64,000 nt of DNA from the NCBI RefSeq assembly GCF_021049305.1, contig NZ_CP088081.1, forward strand, positions 2,604,001 through 2,668,000, in the 5' to 3' direction. Of this stretch, positions 38,825 through 48,802 are shown piece by piece. The notes under the pieces were generated by a model that did not search any database, was not told the origin of the DNA, and saw only the letters and a program-made list of their open reading frames with translations. The stretch comes from Ideonella dechloratans. Its GTDB lineage: Bacteria > Pseudomonadota > Gammaproteobacteria > Burkholderiales > Burkholderiaceae_C. Position 1 is the stretch's first letter. Each line of letters opens with the position of its first letter. The translations under genes and the position numbers were made by a program.

Positions 38825-38844
38825 GGCCTTCCGGCCAATAGAAC

Positions 38845-38871
38845 AAAAGGGGCTCCGAGGAGCCCCTTTTT
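38845..38871. terminator. bidirectional terminator
   Basis: AAAAGGGGCTC / GAGCCCCTTTT has a four-base loop, with T-runs in both directions. It serves the BI-1 gene on the plus strand and probably rlmD on the minus strand. Confidence 0.9.
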
Positions 38872-38900
38872 CATGCCCGGCAGCGGGCCACTCCAGCCGG

Positions 38901-40256
38901 TCAGGCCGCAGGCAGTTCGAAGACGGCCATGCTCTCGACATGGGCGGTGTGCGGGAACATGTTCACCGCGCCGGCCGCCGCACATCGGTAGCCGGCCACA
39001 TGCACCAGCAGGCCGGCGTCGCGGGCCAGGGTGGCCGGGTTGCAGCTGACATAGACGATGCGACGCGGCGGCGTCCAATCGGGCCGCGGCGCGGCCTGCA
39101 GATCCGCCAGGGCCTTGGCCAGGGCAAAGGCCCCCTCGCGCGGCGGATCCACCAGCCATTTGTCGGCTTGTCCGAAGGCCACCAGGTCGTCGGGCGTGAT
39201 CTCGAACAGATTGCGGGCCTCGAAGCTCGTCTTGTCCGCCAGGCCATTGCGCTGGGCGTTCTGGCGCGAGCGCTGGACCAGGGCCTCGCTGCCCTCCACC
39301 CCCAGCACCTGCCGCGCCCGGGTGGCGATGGGCAGCGTGAAATTGCCCAGCCCGCAGAACCAGTCGATGACCCGCTCATCCGGCTGGGCATCCAGCAGGC
39401 GCAGCGCCCGCCCCACCAGCACGGTGTTGATCTGGTGGTTGACCTGCGTGAAGTCCGTCGGCTTGAAGGGCATGCGCAGACCGAATTCGGGCAGGCTGTA
39501 GCCCAGTTCGGGGCCATCGTGGTCCAGCAGATGCACGGTGTCCGGCCCCTTGGGTTGCAGCCACCATTGCACGCCATGCTCCGCAGCAAAAGCGCGCAGA
39601 TGGGCCAGATCGCCGTCGGACAAGGGCTCGAGGTGACGCAGCACCAGCGCGGTCACGCCGTCGCCGATGGCCAATTCGATCTGCGGCAGGGTGTCGCGCG
39701 CCTGCATTCGCCCGATCAGCCCGCGCAAGGGCACCAGCATCGCGCTGACGTGCGGCGGCAGCACGGGGCAGACACTCATGTCGGCCACATAGCGGGACTT
39801 GCGCTCGTGGAAGCCCACCAGCACCGTCTCCTTGCGGGCCACGTAGCGCACCGAAAGGCGGGCACGAAAGCGGTAGCCCCAGGTCGGCCCTTCGATGGGC
39901 CGCAGCATGCGTTCGGGCTTGACCTTGCCCAGGTGGGCCAGGTTGTCCTCCAGCACGCGCTGCTTGATGGCCACCTGGGCCGAGGCCTCCAGATGCTGCA
40001 TCTTGCAGCCCCCGCAGGCACCGGCATGCAGGCCGAAGTGCGGGCAGCCGGGGCGCACGCGCTGGGCGCTCTCCTTGCGCAGCGCCACGTAGCTGGCCTG
40101 CTCCCACTGGTTCTTGCGCTTGCCGACCTGGACCTGAACTTCTTCACCGGGCAGCGCGCCCTCGACGAAGACGACCTTGCCCTCGCTGTTGTGGGCGACC
40201 CCTTGGGCCTCCATGTCCAGCGACTCGATCTTCAGCCATTCATCCTTCTGTGTCAT
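38901..40256 (-). CDS. rlmD: 23S rRNA (uracil1939-C5)-methyltransferase
   Basis: This 451-residue RumA-type enzyme has an N-terminal TRAM domain (about 5-65), then an iron-sulfur cluster segment with [16 protein letters not shown]. The methyltransferase domain contains [14 protein letters not shown] and the nucleophile-bearing [11 protein letters not shown]. It methylates U1939 in 23S rRNA with AdoMet. The frame stays open to 40667 but the ATG at 40256 is canonical; nlpD ends upstream at 40342. Length is close to E. coli RlmD (433). Confidence 0.95.
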   Translation of the reverse strand: MTQKDEWLKIESLDMEAQGVAHNSEGKVVFVEGALPGEEVQVQVGKRKNQWEQASYVALRKESAQRVRPGCPHFGLHAGACGGCKMQHLEASAQVAIKQRVLEDNLAHLGKVKPERMLRPIEGPTWGYRFRARLSVRYVARKETVLVGFHERKSRYVADMSVCPVLPPHVSAMLVPLRGLIGRMQARDTLPQIELAIGDGVTALVLRHLEPLSDGDLAHLRAFAAEHGVQWWLQPKGPDTVHLLDHDGPELGYSLPEFGLRMPFKPTDFTQVNHQINTVLVGRALRLLDAQPDERVIDWFCGLGNFTLPIATRARQVLGVEGSEALVQRSRQNAQRNGLADKTSFEARNLFEITPDDLVAFGQADKWLVDPPREGAFALAKALADLQAAPRPDWTPPRRIVYVSCNPATLARDAGLLVHVAGYRCAAAGAVNMFPHTAHVESMAVFELPAA

Positions 40257-40297
40257 GCCCTGCATTATCCCGGTGCCGGCCCCATCGGCCCTCCAAC

Positions 40298-40323
40298 AAA
40301 AACGGCCGCCCGGAGGCGGCCGT
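40298..40323 (-). terminator. intrinsic terminator after nlpD
   Basis: A nine-pair stem ACGGCCGCC / GGCGGCCGT with a four-base loop is followed by TTTTT on the minus strand. Confidence 0.9.
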
Positions 40324-40341
40324 CGGACAGGCGGTGTGCGC

Positions 40342-41199
40342 TCAGCGCGGCGGCAGCAGCTTGGCCGGATCCAGCGGCTTGCCCTGCTTGCGGATCTCGA
40401 AGTGCAACTGCACCTTGTCCGAGTCGCTGGCACCCATCTCGGCGATCTTCTGGCCCTTGCGCACCGTCTGGTCCTCCTTGACCAGCAGCGTCTGGTTGTG
40501 CGCATAGGCACTGAGGTAGTTGGCGTTGTGCTTGACGATGATGAGGTTGCCGTAGCCGCGCAGGGTGTTGCCCGCATAGACCACCCGGCCATCGGCCGCA
40601 GCGTAGACCGGATCCCCGGCCTTGCCGCCGATCGACAGTCCCTTGCTGCGGCTCTCGTCGAAGCCACCGATCACCGGCCCACCGGCGGGCCAGCCCCAGG
40701 CGATGTCGTCGTCCGGCTCCTTGGCGGCCGCCTGCGGAGACGCCGAAGCGGTCGCCGCACTACCGGCCGAGGCGGCCGAGGAGGCGGCCGATGCCGGCTT
40801 GCTGCCATCCAGCGGCTTGGTTTCGACCTTGGTCGGCGCCAGGGGCTTGGCCGAGGCCACACCCGGCTCGGTGCCCGGGGGCACCACGCGCAGCACCTGC
40901 CCCACTTCGATCACATTGGGGTTGTCGATGTTGTTCCACTTGGCCAGGTCACGCCAGGCCTGTCCGGTCTCCAGCGAGATCCGCATCAGGGTGTCGCCGG
41001 GCTTGACGATGTAGGTGCCGGGCTTGGCCTCCACCGGAGCGGCCGGTTTGGAAGCGTCGGCAGGCGCGTGCGTGCCCGCGCGGCTCGCAGAGCGATCCTC
41101 GACGGGGGCCTGGTACTTGGGGGAGGCGCAACCGGCCAGCACGGCCAGCAGCAGCAGGGCGGCCGGAGCCATCCTGCGGTACCCACGGAACAAAGTCAT
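40342..41199 (-). CDS. nlpD: lipoprotein with LysM and M23 domains (NlpD)
   Basis: This is a 285-residue lipoprotein with the lipobox LAVLAGC. One LysM domain (about 60-105) begins [17 protein letters not shown], and the M23 domain lies at about 185-285. The M23 zinc ligands are degraded: SKGLSIGG replaces the usual HxGxD and the later HxH is reduced to one His in QLHFEIR. Such LytM factors do not cut peptidoglycan but activate amidases for daughter-cell separation. It lies in the conserved surE-pcm-nlpD order, but rlmD, not rpoS, follows. Confidence 0.9.
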   Translation of the reverse strand: MTLFRGYRRMAPAALLLLAVLAGCASPKYQAPVEDRSASRAGTHAPADASKPAAPVEAKPGTYIVKPGDTLMRISLETGQAWRDLAKWNNIDNPNVIEVGQVLRVVPPGTEPGVASAKPLAPTKVETKPLDGSKPASAASSAASAGSAATASASPQAAAKEPDDDIAWGWPAGGPVIGGFDESRSKGLSIGGKAGDPVYAAADGRVVYAGNTLRGYGNLIIVKHNANYLSAYAHNQTLLVKEDQTVRKGQKIAEMGASDSDKVQLHFEIRKQGKPLDPAKLLPPR

Positions 41200-41220
41200 G
41201 GTGTGTGCTTTTCCCTGAGG

Positions 41221-42042
41221 TCAACAGACCCCGGATTTTAAGGGGACGAACTGCACCATCTCACCCACGGTGCGATGGAAGCCCTGATCTGTGCGGTCGA
41301 TGACCACCAACACCTGGCCTCGCCCGTCGGGTGATCTGGCGGGAGCCACGAGCCGCCCGCCCACGGCCAACTGGGCCAGCCAGGTCGGCGGAACGTCCTC
41401 CCCGCCCGCGGCGGACACGATGCTGTCGTAGGGCGCCCGGGGCGGGTGACCCAGCATGCCATCCCCGTAAAGCAGCTGGATGTGCATGGCCGACTGCCGG
41501 GCCAACTGGCGCCGGGCCAGCTCGTGCAACGGCTGCAGCCGTTCGATGGAGGTCACCTGCCGCGCAACCTGGGCCAGCAGGGCCGCCTGGTAGCCGCAGC
41601 CAGTGCCGATCTCCATCACCTTGCCCAGATGGCCTTGGCGGCGGGCATTGGCGCCCAGGAACAGCCATTCCATCATCCGGGCCACCACCGAAGGCTTGGA
41701 GATGGTCTGACCCAGCCCGATCGGCAGGCTGGTGTCCTCATAGGCCTGGGCCGCGAGGGCCGAGTCGACGAAATGATGCCTTGGCACCGCCAGCATGGCC
41801 TGCAGCACCGGCTCGCAGTGCACGCCATCCAGCCGCAGGCGCTCCACCATGCGCCGCTGCATGGCGGGCGTGTCCAGCCCCAGGCCCGAGGCCGGTGTCA
41901 TGCGCCGCGCATCGCGGGCCGCCTCGGCCAGCAGGCGCTGCGGACGCAAGGGCTCGGGCGGCCCCTTCAGTGCCGTGGTGCGCGCGGGCGCCGGCTTCAG
42001 TGCTGCGGGGAACCGCCCCTTGGGGCGCGGGTCGGCCGTCAC
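41221..42042 (-). CDS. pcm: protein-L-isoaspartate O-methyltransferase
   Basis: This is a 273-residue protein repair methyltransferase that converts damaged isoaspartyl residues towards aspartate with AdoMet. It shows [14 protein letters not shown] and the AdoMet motif [15 protein letters not shown]. It is longer at the N-terminus than E. coli Pcm (208), with a basic Pro-Arg-rich extension before MTPASGLGL. The GTG at 42042 overlaps the surE stop as GTGA, implying coupling. A later start inside the extension is possible. Confidence 0.93.
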   Translation of the reverse strand: MTADPRPKGRFPAALKPAPARTTALKGPPEPLRPQRLLAEAARDARRMTPASGLGLDTPAMQRRMVERLRLDGVHCEPVLQAMLAVPRHHFVDSALAAQAYEDTSLPIGLGQTISKPSVVARMMEWLFLGANARRQGHLGKVMEIGTGCGYQAALLAQVARQVTSIERLQPLHELARRQLARQSAMHIQLLYGDGMLGHPPRAPYDSIVSAAGGEDVPPTWLAQLAVGGRLVAPARSPDGRGQVLVVIDRTDQGFHRTVGEMVQFVPLKSGVC

Positions 42043-42818
42043 GCCCCCTCCACCCGAGGCCAGCGCTGGTGCCAGGTGGACAGCATGGCGTGATCGGTCA
42101 GATCCACCTGCAGCGGCGTGATGGACACCCGCCCCTGCGCCACTGCGTGGAAATCGGTGCCTTCGCCGGCCTCGCGGGCGTCGCCTGCCGGCCCGATCCA
42201 GTAGATCGGCTCCCCCCGGGGGTTGGTCTGAGCGATCACCGGTGAACTGGCATGCCGGCGTCCGAGGCGGGTGGTGGACCAGGGCAAGCCATCCGCGTCG
42301 GGCCGGTTCGGGATGTTCACGTTGAGCAGCCAGGGCGTGACAGCGCCTTCCTGCGCCAGCAGGGGCAGGATCGATTCCACCACCCGCCGCGCCGTGCGGG
42401 CGGCAGCGTCCAGATGCGTCCACCCCTTTTCCACCTGGCTGAAGGCGATGGCGGGGACACCGAACAGATAGCCCTCCATGGCGGCGGCCACCGTGCCTGA
42501 ATACAGGGTGTCATCCCCCATGTTGGCCCCCTGATTGATGCCGGAGAGCACCAGGTCCGGTCGCTCGGGCAGCAGGCCGGTCAGGGCGATGTGCACGCTG
42601 TCCGAAGGCGTGCCATTGACGTAACGGAACCCCTTCTGGGCAGGCGAAGCCGCTTCGTACACCGACAGCGGACGATGCAGGCTCAGGGCATTGGACGTGC
42701 CGCTGGCGTTCTGCTCCGGCGCGATCACGTCGATGTGCCCCAGCCCCTGGCAGGCCTGCACCAGCGCGGCCAGCCCGGGCGCCAGATAACCGTCATCATT
42801 GGCAATCAGGATTCTCAT
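42039..42818 (-). CDS. surE: 5'/3'-nucleotidase SurE
   Basis: This 259-residue survival protein is a metal-dependent nucleoside monophosphate phosphatase. The metal-binding site is [10 protein letters not shown] (Asp8 and Asp9), followed by [10 protein letters not shown] and [22 protein letters not shown]. The ATG at 42818 gives [10 protein letters not shown], the standard start; a longer frame to 42881 is not used. It is the first gene of surE-pcm-nlpD. Confidence 0.97.
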   Translation of the reverse strand: MRILIANDDGYLAPGLAALVQACQGLGHIDVIAPEQNASGTSNALSLHRPLSVYEAASPAQKGFRYVNGTPSDSVHIALTGLLPERPDLVLSGINQGANMGDDTLYSGTVAAAMEGYLFGVPAIAFSQVEKGWTHLDAAARTARRVVESILPLLAQEGAVTPWLLNVNIPNRPDADGLPWSTTRLGRRHASSPVIAQTNPRGEPIYWIGPAGDAREAGEGTDFHAVAQGRVSITPLQVDLTDHAMLSTWHQRWPRVEGA

Positions 42819-42965
42819 GCGGGCGGATTGTAGGCAGGCGCCCCACCGGCCCGGCACGAAATCTGCAGATCCCACGAACAAGGGCCCCGGCAGCCGGAGA
42901 TTGAACTGCTAGCATGGGGATGTGTGAGTCGTGCCCTCCCGTTCTGAGGTTGTAAAGGTCGTTCC

Positions 42966-43721
42966 ATGTCAGTGAAGGTGTTGATCCTCGAAGACAACCC
43001 GGTCGCACGGGAATTCCTCTCCCGCGTGCTCAAAGAGAGCTTCAGCGACCCCATCACCATCACCGAAGCCGGTGACCTGGAGACCGCTCGCGCGCAGATC
43101 GCCCTGACCGGCCCCGGCGGCCTGCACGGTACCGATCCGTTCAAGCTGATGCTGCTGGACCTGGAACTGCCGGACGGCAACGGCCTGGAATTGCTCGACG
43201 AGCTGCGCCAGTACCCCGCCACCAAGGTGGTCACCACGCTCTACTCGGACGACGAACACCTGTTCCCGGCCTTGCAATGCGGCGCGGACGGCTATCTGCT
43301 GAAGGAAGATCGGTTCGAGGTTCTGGTGGATGAGTTGCGCAAGATCGTGCTGGGGCAACCACCGCTGTCGCCCGCCATCGCCCGCCGGCTGCTGACCCAC
43401 TTCCGCCTGGGCACGGGCCCCGCGCCGGCGGAGCCGCCGCCTGCGGCGACGGTTTCCTTCAGCGCCAACGTGCCCAGCAATGGCAGCGCGGGCAAAGCCC
43501 CGGTGCCGATCGAGCGCCAGGTCGAGATGCCCCACCTCACGCCCCGCGAGATCGAGGTGCTCACCTACCTCAGCAAGGGCTTCACGATCAAGGAGATCGC
43601 GAACCTGATGGGCATCAAGTGGTTCACGGTCAACGACCACATCAAGTCCATCTACCGCAAGCTCAACGTCTCCAGCCGGGCCGAGGCCGCCGTGCTGGCC
43701 AGCAAGCAGGGTCTGGTCTGA
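42966..43721 (+). CDS. LuxR-family response regulator
   Basis: This is a 251-residue NarL-type regulator. The receiver domain (1-about 130) has the phospho-acceptor Asp65 in LMLLDLELPDG, the acidic EDN near the start and Lys in YLLKEDR. A linker rich in Pro and Ala follows, then a LuxR helix-turn-helix (about 190-250) with LTPREIEVLTYLSKG and IKWFTVNDHIKSIYRKL. It is 18 bases upstream of a matching histidine kinase, so the pair is probably one operon. The signal and targets are unknown. Confidence 0.92.
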   Translation: MSVKVLILEDNPVAREFLSRVLKESFSDPITITEAGDLETARAQIALTGPGGLHGTDPFKLMLLDLELPDGNGLELLDELRQYPATKVVTTLYSDDEHLFPALQCGADGYLLKEDRFEVLVDELRKIVLGQPPLSPAIARRLLTHFRLGTGPAPAEPPPAATVSFSANVPSNGSAGKAPVPIERQVEMPHLTPREIEVLTYLSKGFTIKEIANLMGIKWFTVNDHIKSIYRKLNVSSRAEAAVLASKQGLV

Positions 43722-43739
43722 CCGGCGCCGGGCATCTCC

Positions 43740-45989
43740 ATGTCCCGCGGCTGGTCTGACTCCACCGACGCCCCCACCTGGACCGCCAGCGACAACTCGG
43801 ATCCCGATCCCCTGGGTGGCATCGGCGACCTGAGCACGCGCCGTATCGGCTGGCGTCGGCAGGCCCTGCTGGCCGCCGCCATCATCGGCTGCCTCACCAT
43901 CTTCCTGCTGGCGCGGGTGATGGCCAACAACCCCGATGTGGCCGCACAGTGGCGCGCCTCGGCCGACGGTTACCTTGAATTGGCCGACACCAGCGTGCCC
44001 GAGCTCAAGGGATCGCTGGGCAAGGAACTGGAGGCCATCGTGACGGCCGATGGCCGGGTCATGCCATTTGGCGTGCTGGCCATCGCCCATTCGGCCCGCT
44101 GGATCAGTCATGAGCCCAGCCGGCAGGACATGCAGGCCGTGCGCCTGGCCACGGCCCGCGCGCTGGAAGCCGGCCAGATCACGCTGCGCTTTCGCGACGC
44201 CTCCCAGGTGACGATCCAGCCCAAGCCCCGGGGTTACGGGGGGCTGGGCGCCATGTTCTGGCTGATGAGCGCCTTCGGGATGGTGCTGTTCCTGGTCGGC
44301 TGGATCGTGCCGCTGGTGCAGCCCAACCCGCGCAACCTGCTGTACGCCGTCATGGCCCACGCCCAGGCAGCGCAGCTCCTGATCTCCGCGGTGGCCGCCG
44401 TGCCGGCCATGGCCCTGCCCTCGGCGATGGTTGCCCACGAGAGCCTGGTGCGGGTGCTGCTGGATGCAGTGACCGGCGCCGCCGTGGTCCAGGCGGCGGC
44501 CATGCATCCGGTGCGCATGCCGGGCCGTCGCTGGGTGGCCGCCATCGCCTGGGGCGCCACCGCGCTCCTCGGGCTGCTCGCCTTCCGCGAACAACTGGAC
44601 AACAAGTGGTGGTGGAGCCAGAGCCTGCTGATCGGCGACGGACTGGCCTGCATCGCCCTGCTGACCTGGGTCCACCGCCGCTCGCCCCACCCCTTCGCCA
44701 TCGTGGTGCGGCGCTTCGCGATGGTCACGCTGGCCACCCTGGTGCTGCTGACCGTGGCCGTGTCCCTGATGCCGATGCTGCCGCCGGAAGTGCAGCCGGT
44801 GGCCACGGTCGGCCCGGTGATCTGGAGCGTCTTCTTCGCCTCGATCATCCTGCTGGTGCCCTTCATCTCGCGTTCGCAGAACGTGATGCGCGAGTTCGCG
44901 ATGCTGGCGGGCATCAGCACCGTGGCCACCTCGGTCGATCTGCTGTTCGTCGCCGTCTTCTCCTTCAGCCAGTTCACCTCGCTGACCCTGTCCCTGTTCC
45001 TGGCGCTGGGGGCCTACGCGGCATTGCGGCAGTGGCTGGTGGGCCAGATGATGGGGGCCCGTGCGCTCACCACCGAGCGCATGTTCCAGCACCTCTACCG
45101 CATTGCACGCGAGGTGGAGGCCCGACCCGAGCGGGCCGCGGACCGCATGATCGAACTGCTGCGCAACGTCTTCGAGCCGCTGGAGACCGAACGCACCGAA
45201 ACCCGGAGCAAGCAGAGCACGGTGGCCGGCAACGGCGCCGCGCTGGTCGTGCCCCTGCCCAACCTGGTGGACGGCCCGTCCGTGCGCGGTTCGGTGGTGC
45301 TGCGCTTTGCCGAGCGGGGCAAGCGCCTGTTCGCACAGGAGGACGCCCGCCTGGCCGACCGCATCCTCGAGCAGCTGATGCGCGCCCTGGCCCACGACCG
45401 GGCGGTGGAGCGCGGCCGCAGCGAAGAACGCGTGCGCATCGCCCAGGACCTGCACGACGACATCGGCGCCCGCCTGCTGACCCTGATGTACAAGGCCCCC
45501 AGCACCGAGATGGAGGAGTACATCCGCCACACGCTGCAGGACCTCAAGACCCTGACCCGGGGTCTGGCGGCCAAGAGCCACCCACTGACGCTGGCCTCGG
45601 CGGAATGGAAGACCGACATCACGCTGCGGCTGGAGGCCGTGCATTGCCAGCTCGAATGGGAGGCCGAGTACGACCAGGAGATCACGCTGTCGATGATGCA
45701 ATGGTCGGCCATCACCCGCGTGCTGCGTGAACTGGTGAGCAATGTCATCGCCCATGCCAAGGCCAGCCGCGTGCATGTCGTCTGCCAGTTGCGGCAGGGC
45801 ACCTTCACCATCCTGGTGGAGGACGATGGCGTGGGCACCGATCCGGCCAAGTGGTCCGCCGGCCTGGGCCTGGGCGGCGTGCGCAAGCGGGCCAAGAGTC
45901 TGGGGGGCACCGTGGCCTGGCGCACGCGGCGCCCGCACGGCACGATCTGCGAGGTCCAGATCCCCCACCTGACCACGCCCGAGAGCTGA
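43740..45989 (+). CDS. sensor histidine kinase with eight or so membrane helices
   Basis: This is a 749-residue kinase. It has one membrane helix at about 40-62 and a periplasmic stretch of about 120 residues. A group of seven or so helices (about 165-440) follows, resembling 7TM sensor layouts. The cytosolic part has a GAF-like segment (about 455-560), a HisKA_3-type dimerisation helix with phospho-accepting His572 in RIAQDLHDDIGARLLTL, and an ATPase with RELVSNVIAHAKAS, DDGVGTDP and GLGLGGVRKRAKSLGG. It phosphorylates the regulator upstream. No input domain I can name is seen. Confidence 0.85.
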   Translation: MSRGWSDSTDAPTWTASDNSDPDPLGGIGDLSTRRIGWRRQALLAAAIIGCLTIFLLARVMANNPDVAAQWRASADGYLELADTSVPELKGSLGKELEAIVTADGRVMPFGVLAIAHSARWISHEPSRQDMQAVRLATARALEAGQITLRFRDASQVTIQPKPRGYGGLGAMFWLMSAFGMVLFLVGWIVPLVQPNPRNLLYAVMAHAQAAQLLISAVAAVPAMALPSAMVAHESLVRVLLDAVTGAAVVQAAAMHPVRMPGRRWVAAIAWGATALLGLLAFREQLDNKWWWSQSLLIGDGLACIALLTWVHRRSPHPFAIVVRRFAMVTLATLVLLTVAVSLMPMLPPEVQPVATVGPVIWSVFFASIILLVPFISRSQNVMREFAMLAGISTVATSVDLLFVAVFSFSQFTSLTLSLFLALGAYAALRQWLVGQMMGARALTTERMFQHLYRIAREVEARPERAADRMIELLRNVFEPLETERTETRSKQSTVAGNGAALVVPLPNLVDGPSVRGSVVLRFAERGKRLFAQEDARLADRILEQLMRALAHDRAVERGRSEERVRIAQDLHDDIGARLLTLMYKAPSTEMEEYIRHTLQDLKTLTRGLAAKSHPLTLASAEWKTDITLRLEAVHCQLEWEAEYDQEITLSMMQWSAITRVLRELVSNVIAHAKASRVHVVCQLRQGTFTILVEDDGVGTDPAKWSAGLGLGGVRKRAKSLGGTVAWRTRRPHGTICEVQIPHLTTPES

Positions 45990-46053
45990 CGCGCATCGCG
46001 CACTGGCGGGCAGGAGGGCCAACGGACATCCTGCCCGCGGGCCGCCACAAAAC

Positions 46054-46087
46054 AAAAGGGCCCTGGATCACTCCAGGGCCCTTTTTT
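46054..46087 (+). terminator. strong intrinsic terminator
   Basis: A 14-pair stem AAAAGGGCCCTGGA / TCCAGGGCCCTTTT with a four-base loop and a T-run of six ends the kinase operon just before tRNA-His. The minus-strand reading is also terminator-like. Confidence 0.93.
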
Positions 46088-46099
46088 ACTTTGTCTTGG

Positions 46100-46176
46100 T
46101 GGGGTGGCTGATGGGACTCGAACCCACGACAACCAGAATCACAATCTGGGACTCTACCAACTGAGCTACAGCCACC
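46100..46176 (-). tRNA. tRNA-His (GTG)
   Basis: On the minus strand the cloverleaf begins GGTGGCTGTAGCTCAGTTGG, including the extra G at -1 that is typical of tRNA-His. The anticodon loop is ATTGTGATT with anticodon GTG (46140-46142). The T arm GTTCGAGTC is present, and the acceptor ends with an encoded CCA. Confidence 0.95.
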
Positions 46177-46220
46177 ACCGTAAGCTGCGCATTATAGCCC
46201 GAGAATTCGGGCTATGGCAA

Positions 46221-48131
46221 TCAGTTTGAAGCTGCCGAGGCCGAAGCGGCCGCTGCGGGCGCCAGCTTGAGTTCGACCTTGTGGCGGCGCTTGAGCGCGT
46301 CGTAGTAGGCGGCCTCTTCCGCCTGGGCCAGGGCCTGGGCGATGTAGGGCTTGGCGCGCGCCAGGTCGGCATCGTCGGCGGCACGCGGCACCCGCTTGAC
46401 CACCTTCAGCACGGCATAGCCCTGGGCCCCCAGGTCCACCCCGACCATAGCCGGTCCCTTGGACAGGTCGGCCTGCAGCGTCGCATCCACCACCTGACGC
46501 GGCTGCCCCTGGATCTGGGCCCGCGACAACACCACCGGCTGGGCCAGGGTGTCGGCCGGGTTCTGCTTGAGGCTGGCCAGGCGGGCCTCGCCGTCCTTGC
46601 GGGCGGCCGCGGCAGCCTGATCGGCCTTCAACTGCTCCAGCACCTGGGCACGCACCTCCGCGAGGTCACGCACATGGGCGGGGCGGTAGCTCACCACACG
46701 GGCCGACACCAGTTGGTTCGGGCCGGTCTCCACCGCCTCGGTGTTGCGCTTGTTCTGCAGGCCGTCGATGCTGAACACCGCGTCCAGCAGCTTGGACGAG
46801 GCCAGCGGACCGGTGGCACCCGGGGCCACGGCACGCTGCACCACCGCCGTCATCTTGCTCAGCTTGAGCTTGTCGATGACCGGCTGCAGGCTGTCGCTCT
46901 GCTCGTAGACCATGTTGGAGAACTGCTCGGCCGCCTCGGCGTAACGCTGCTGGGCCAATTGCTTGGCCACCTCGTCCTGGATCTCGGCACGCACCGCCTC
47001 GAAAGGCTTGCGCTCCCCGCCCCGCACCCCGGTCAGCTTGATGATGTGGTAGCCGAAGTCGCTCTCCACCACCCCGCTGATGTCACCCACTTTCATGCCG
47101 AAGGCCGCATCCTCGAAGGGCTTGACCATGGCACCGCGGGCGAAGAAGTCCAGGTCCCCGCCCTTGCCGGCCGAACCCGGATCCTCGGAATTCTTCTTGG
47201 CCACCTCGGCAAAGCTGTCCGGATGGGCCTTGACCTCCGTCAGCAGCGCTTCGGCCTTGGCCTTGGCCTTGGCCCGCACGTCGGCCGAGGCGTCCTTGGC
47301 CACCGTGATCAGGATGTGGCTGGCGCGGCGCTCTTCCGGCGTGGTGTAGCGGCTGATGTTCTGCTCGTAGTACTTCTTCAGATCGTCATCGGAGACCGTG
47401 ACCTGCTTCTTCAGCGCGTCCAGGTCCAACACCACGTACTCGATGCTGGCCTCGTCCGGTGCGCGGAAGCGGTCGGCATGGGCCTTGTAGAAAGCGTCGA
47501 TGTCGGCATCGCTCGGGTTGACCTTGGCCAGGTAGTCCTTGGCGTCAAAGCGCTGCACCTGCACCTCGCGCTGCTCCAGCAGCGCATTGGCATTGGCGGC
47601 CGCCACCGTCTGCCCGGACAGCGACGAGCCCGTCACACCGCCCAGCACCTGACGCAGGCTGTACTCGGTGCGCAGCATCTCCTCGAACTGGCCCACGCTC
47701 ATGCCTTGGGCCGCGAGGTAGTCCTTGTTGACGCTGCCATCGGGCTTGCGCAAGGCCGCGTAGGCCGGATCGGTGACGAACAGACGCTGCAGACGCAGGT
47801 CCGGCACCACCAGGTTTTCCTTTTGGGCGGCGTGACGCAGCACCTGCTCGCGCACCAGCCCGTCCAGCGTCTGCTGGCGCGCTTCCGGCGTGTCGAACAG
47901 CTTCACGTCCAGCGTGGGCATCTGCTGGCGCATGCGCTCCACCTGCTGCCGATGGGCCGCCTCCAGTTCGCTCTGGCGAATGGGCTGCCCATCCACCGTG
48001 GCCACGGTGGCTGCCGCCTGGTCCATGAAATGCGAATAGCCCTGCACGCCGAAGAAGACGAACGAGGGGAAGACCAGCAGCACCAGCACGCCTTGCAGCA
48101 AGCGGGTGTGCGAACGGACGAAATCGAACAT
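46221..48131 (-). CDS. ppiD: peptidyl-prolyl isomerase, PpiD/SurA type
   Basis: This is a 636-residue membrane-anchored chaperone. A single N-terminal helix (about 12-34) carries VLVLLVFPSFVFFG. A SurA-like N-domain follows, then a parvulin domain at about 265-370 with ASHILI, GGDLDFFARGAMV and FGYHIIKLTG, then a long C-terminal helical region. It assists folding of exported proteins at the periplasmic face of the inner membrane. It lies between tRNA-His and tRNA-Val on the same strand. Confidence 0.95.
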   Translation of the reverse strand: MFDFVRSHTRLLQGVLVLLVFPSFVFFGVQGYSHFMDQAAATVATVDGQPIRQSELEAAHRQQVERMRQQMPTLDVKLFDTPEARQQTLDGLVREQVLRHAAQKENLVVPDLRLQRLFVTDPAYAALRKPDGSVNKDYLAAQGMSVGQFEEMLRTEYSLRQVLGGVTGSSLSGQTVAAANANALLEQREVQVQRFDAKDYLAKVNPSDADIDAFYKAHADRFRAPDEASIEYVVLDLDALKKQVTVSDDDLKKYYEQNISRYTTPEERRASHILITVAKDASADVRAKAKAKAEALLTEVKAHPDSFAEVAKKNSEDPGSAGKGGDLDFFARGAMVKPFEDAAFGMKVGDISGVVESDFGYHIIKLTGVRGGERKPFEAVRAEIQDEVAKQLAQQRYAEAAEQFSNMVYEQSDSLQPVIDKLKLSKMTAVVQRAVAPGATGPLASSKLLDAVFSIDGLQNKRNTEAVETGPNQLVSARVVSYRPAHVRDLAEVRAQVLEQLKADQAAAAARKDGEARLASLKQNPADTLAQPVVLSRAQIQGQPRQVVDATLQADLSKGPAMVGVDLGAQGYAVLKVVKRVPRAADDADLARAKPYIAQALAQAEEAAYYDALKRRHKVELKLAPAAAASASAASN

Positions 48132-48254
48132 GAAGCTCCGCCTTGAGAGAAAGCGCCGCAGGCCAGAAACAGCAAAGGCGAACCGGGGTTCGCCTTCAAG
48201 GGCCTTCGCGCACGCCGCGCGGCATTCTAGCCAATGACTTGCACGTGCCGGCGG

Positions 48255-48330
48255 TGGTGGGTGCTGAGGGGCTCGAACCCCCGACCTACGCCTTGTAAGG
48301 GCGCCGCTCTACCAACTGAGCTAAGCACCC
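48255..48330 (-). tRNA. tRNA-Val (TAC)
   Basis: On the minus strand it starts GGGTGCTTAGCTCAGTTGG and has the anticodon loop CTTACAA with anticodon TAC (48295-48297). The T-arm is GTTCGAGCC and CCA is encoded at the 3' end. Confidence 0.95.
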
Positions 48331-48349
48331 GCCGGACGTCAAGAGATGA

Positions 48350-48622
48350 TCAGTTCAGGGCGTCCTTGAGCCCCTTGCCCGGACGGAACTTGGGCACCTT
48401 GGCCGCCTTGATCTTGATGGTGGCGCCGGTGCGCGGGTTGCGCCCGGTGCGCGCAGCGCGCTTGGTCACGGCAAAGGTGCCGAAGCCGACGATCGACACA
48501 CTGCCGCCCTTCTTGAGGGTGGTCTGCACACCGCCGATCATGGCCTCCAGCGCCCGCGTGGCCGCGGCCTTGGAAATGTCCGCCTGCTGGGCGATGAGGT
48601 CGATCAGCTCTGTCTTGTTCAC
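48350..48622 (-). CDS. hupB: DNA-binding protein HU
   Basis: This is a 90-residue histone-like protein. From GTG at 48622 it reads [20 protein letters not shown], the canonical HU start. GGGAG lies eight bases upstream, which favours this over the TTG two codons earlier. The beta arms [21 protein letters not shown] contain the conserved Arg-Asn-Pro that bends DNA. It is dimeric and nucleoid-associated. A near-consensus promoter lies about 85 bases upstream and tRNA-Val follows. Confidence 0.97.
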   Translation of the reverse strand: MNKTELIDLIAQQADISKAAATRALEAMIGGVQTTLKKGGSVSIVGFGTFAVTKRAARTGRNPRTGATIKIKAAKVPKFRPGKGLKDALN

Positions 48623-48708
48623 AAACAATACTCCCTCGATGGCTTCGCCGCCGTGCGTCTGAGCGCAGAGCTGCCGTTGTCCTGTGGTCCGCCTTGGCGG
48701 AAAAATCG

Positions 48709-48737
48709 ATTACATCGGCCGGCCGCGGCGGTGTCAA
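48709..48737 (-). promoter_or_regulatory. sigma-70 promoter of the HU gene
   Basis: TTGACA (48732-48737 on the minus strand), a 17-base spacer and TGTAAT (48709-48714) match the consensus in all of the -35 and most of the -10. Confidence 0.85.
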
Positions 48738-48802
48738 GCGGGGGCGGATTCTAGGCCGATCCGGCCGCCACGCATCACCCGATCACGCCGGCCCCTGCCG
48801 GA

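Noticed and set aside
42969..46055. Long minus-strand frame opposite the two-component genes
   Set aside because: The plus strand has intact receiver, HTH, HisKA and ATPase motifs; the minus frame is His/Gly-rich shadow.
48688..48701. TCCGCC / GGCGGA hairpin upstream of the HU gene
   Set aside because: Too short and inside the promoter-to-start leader, with no termination signal.
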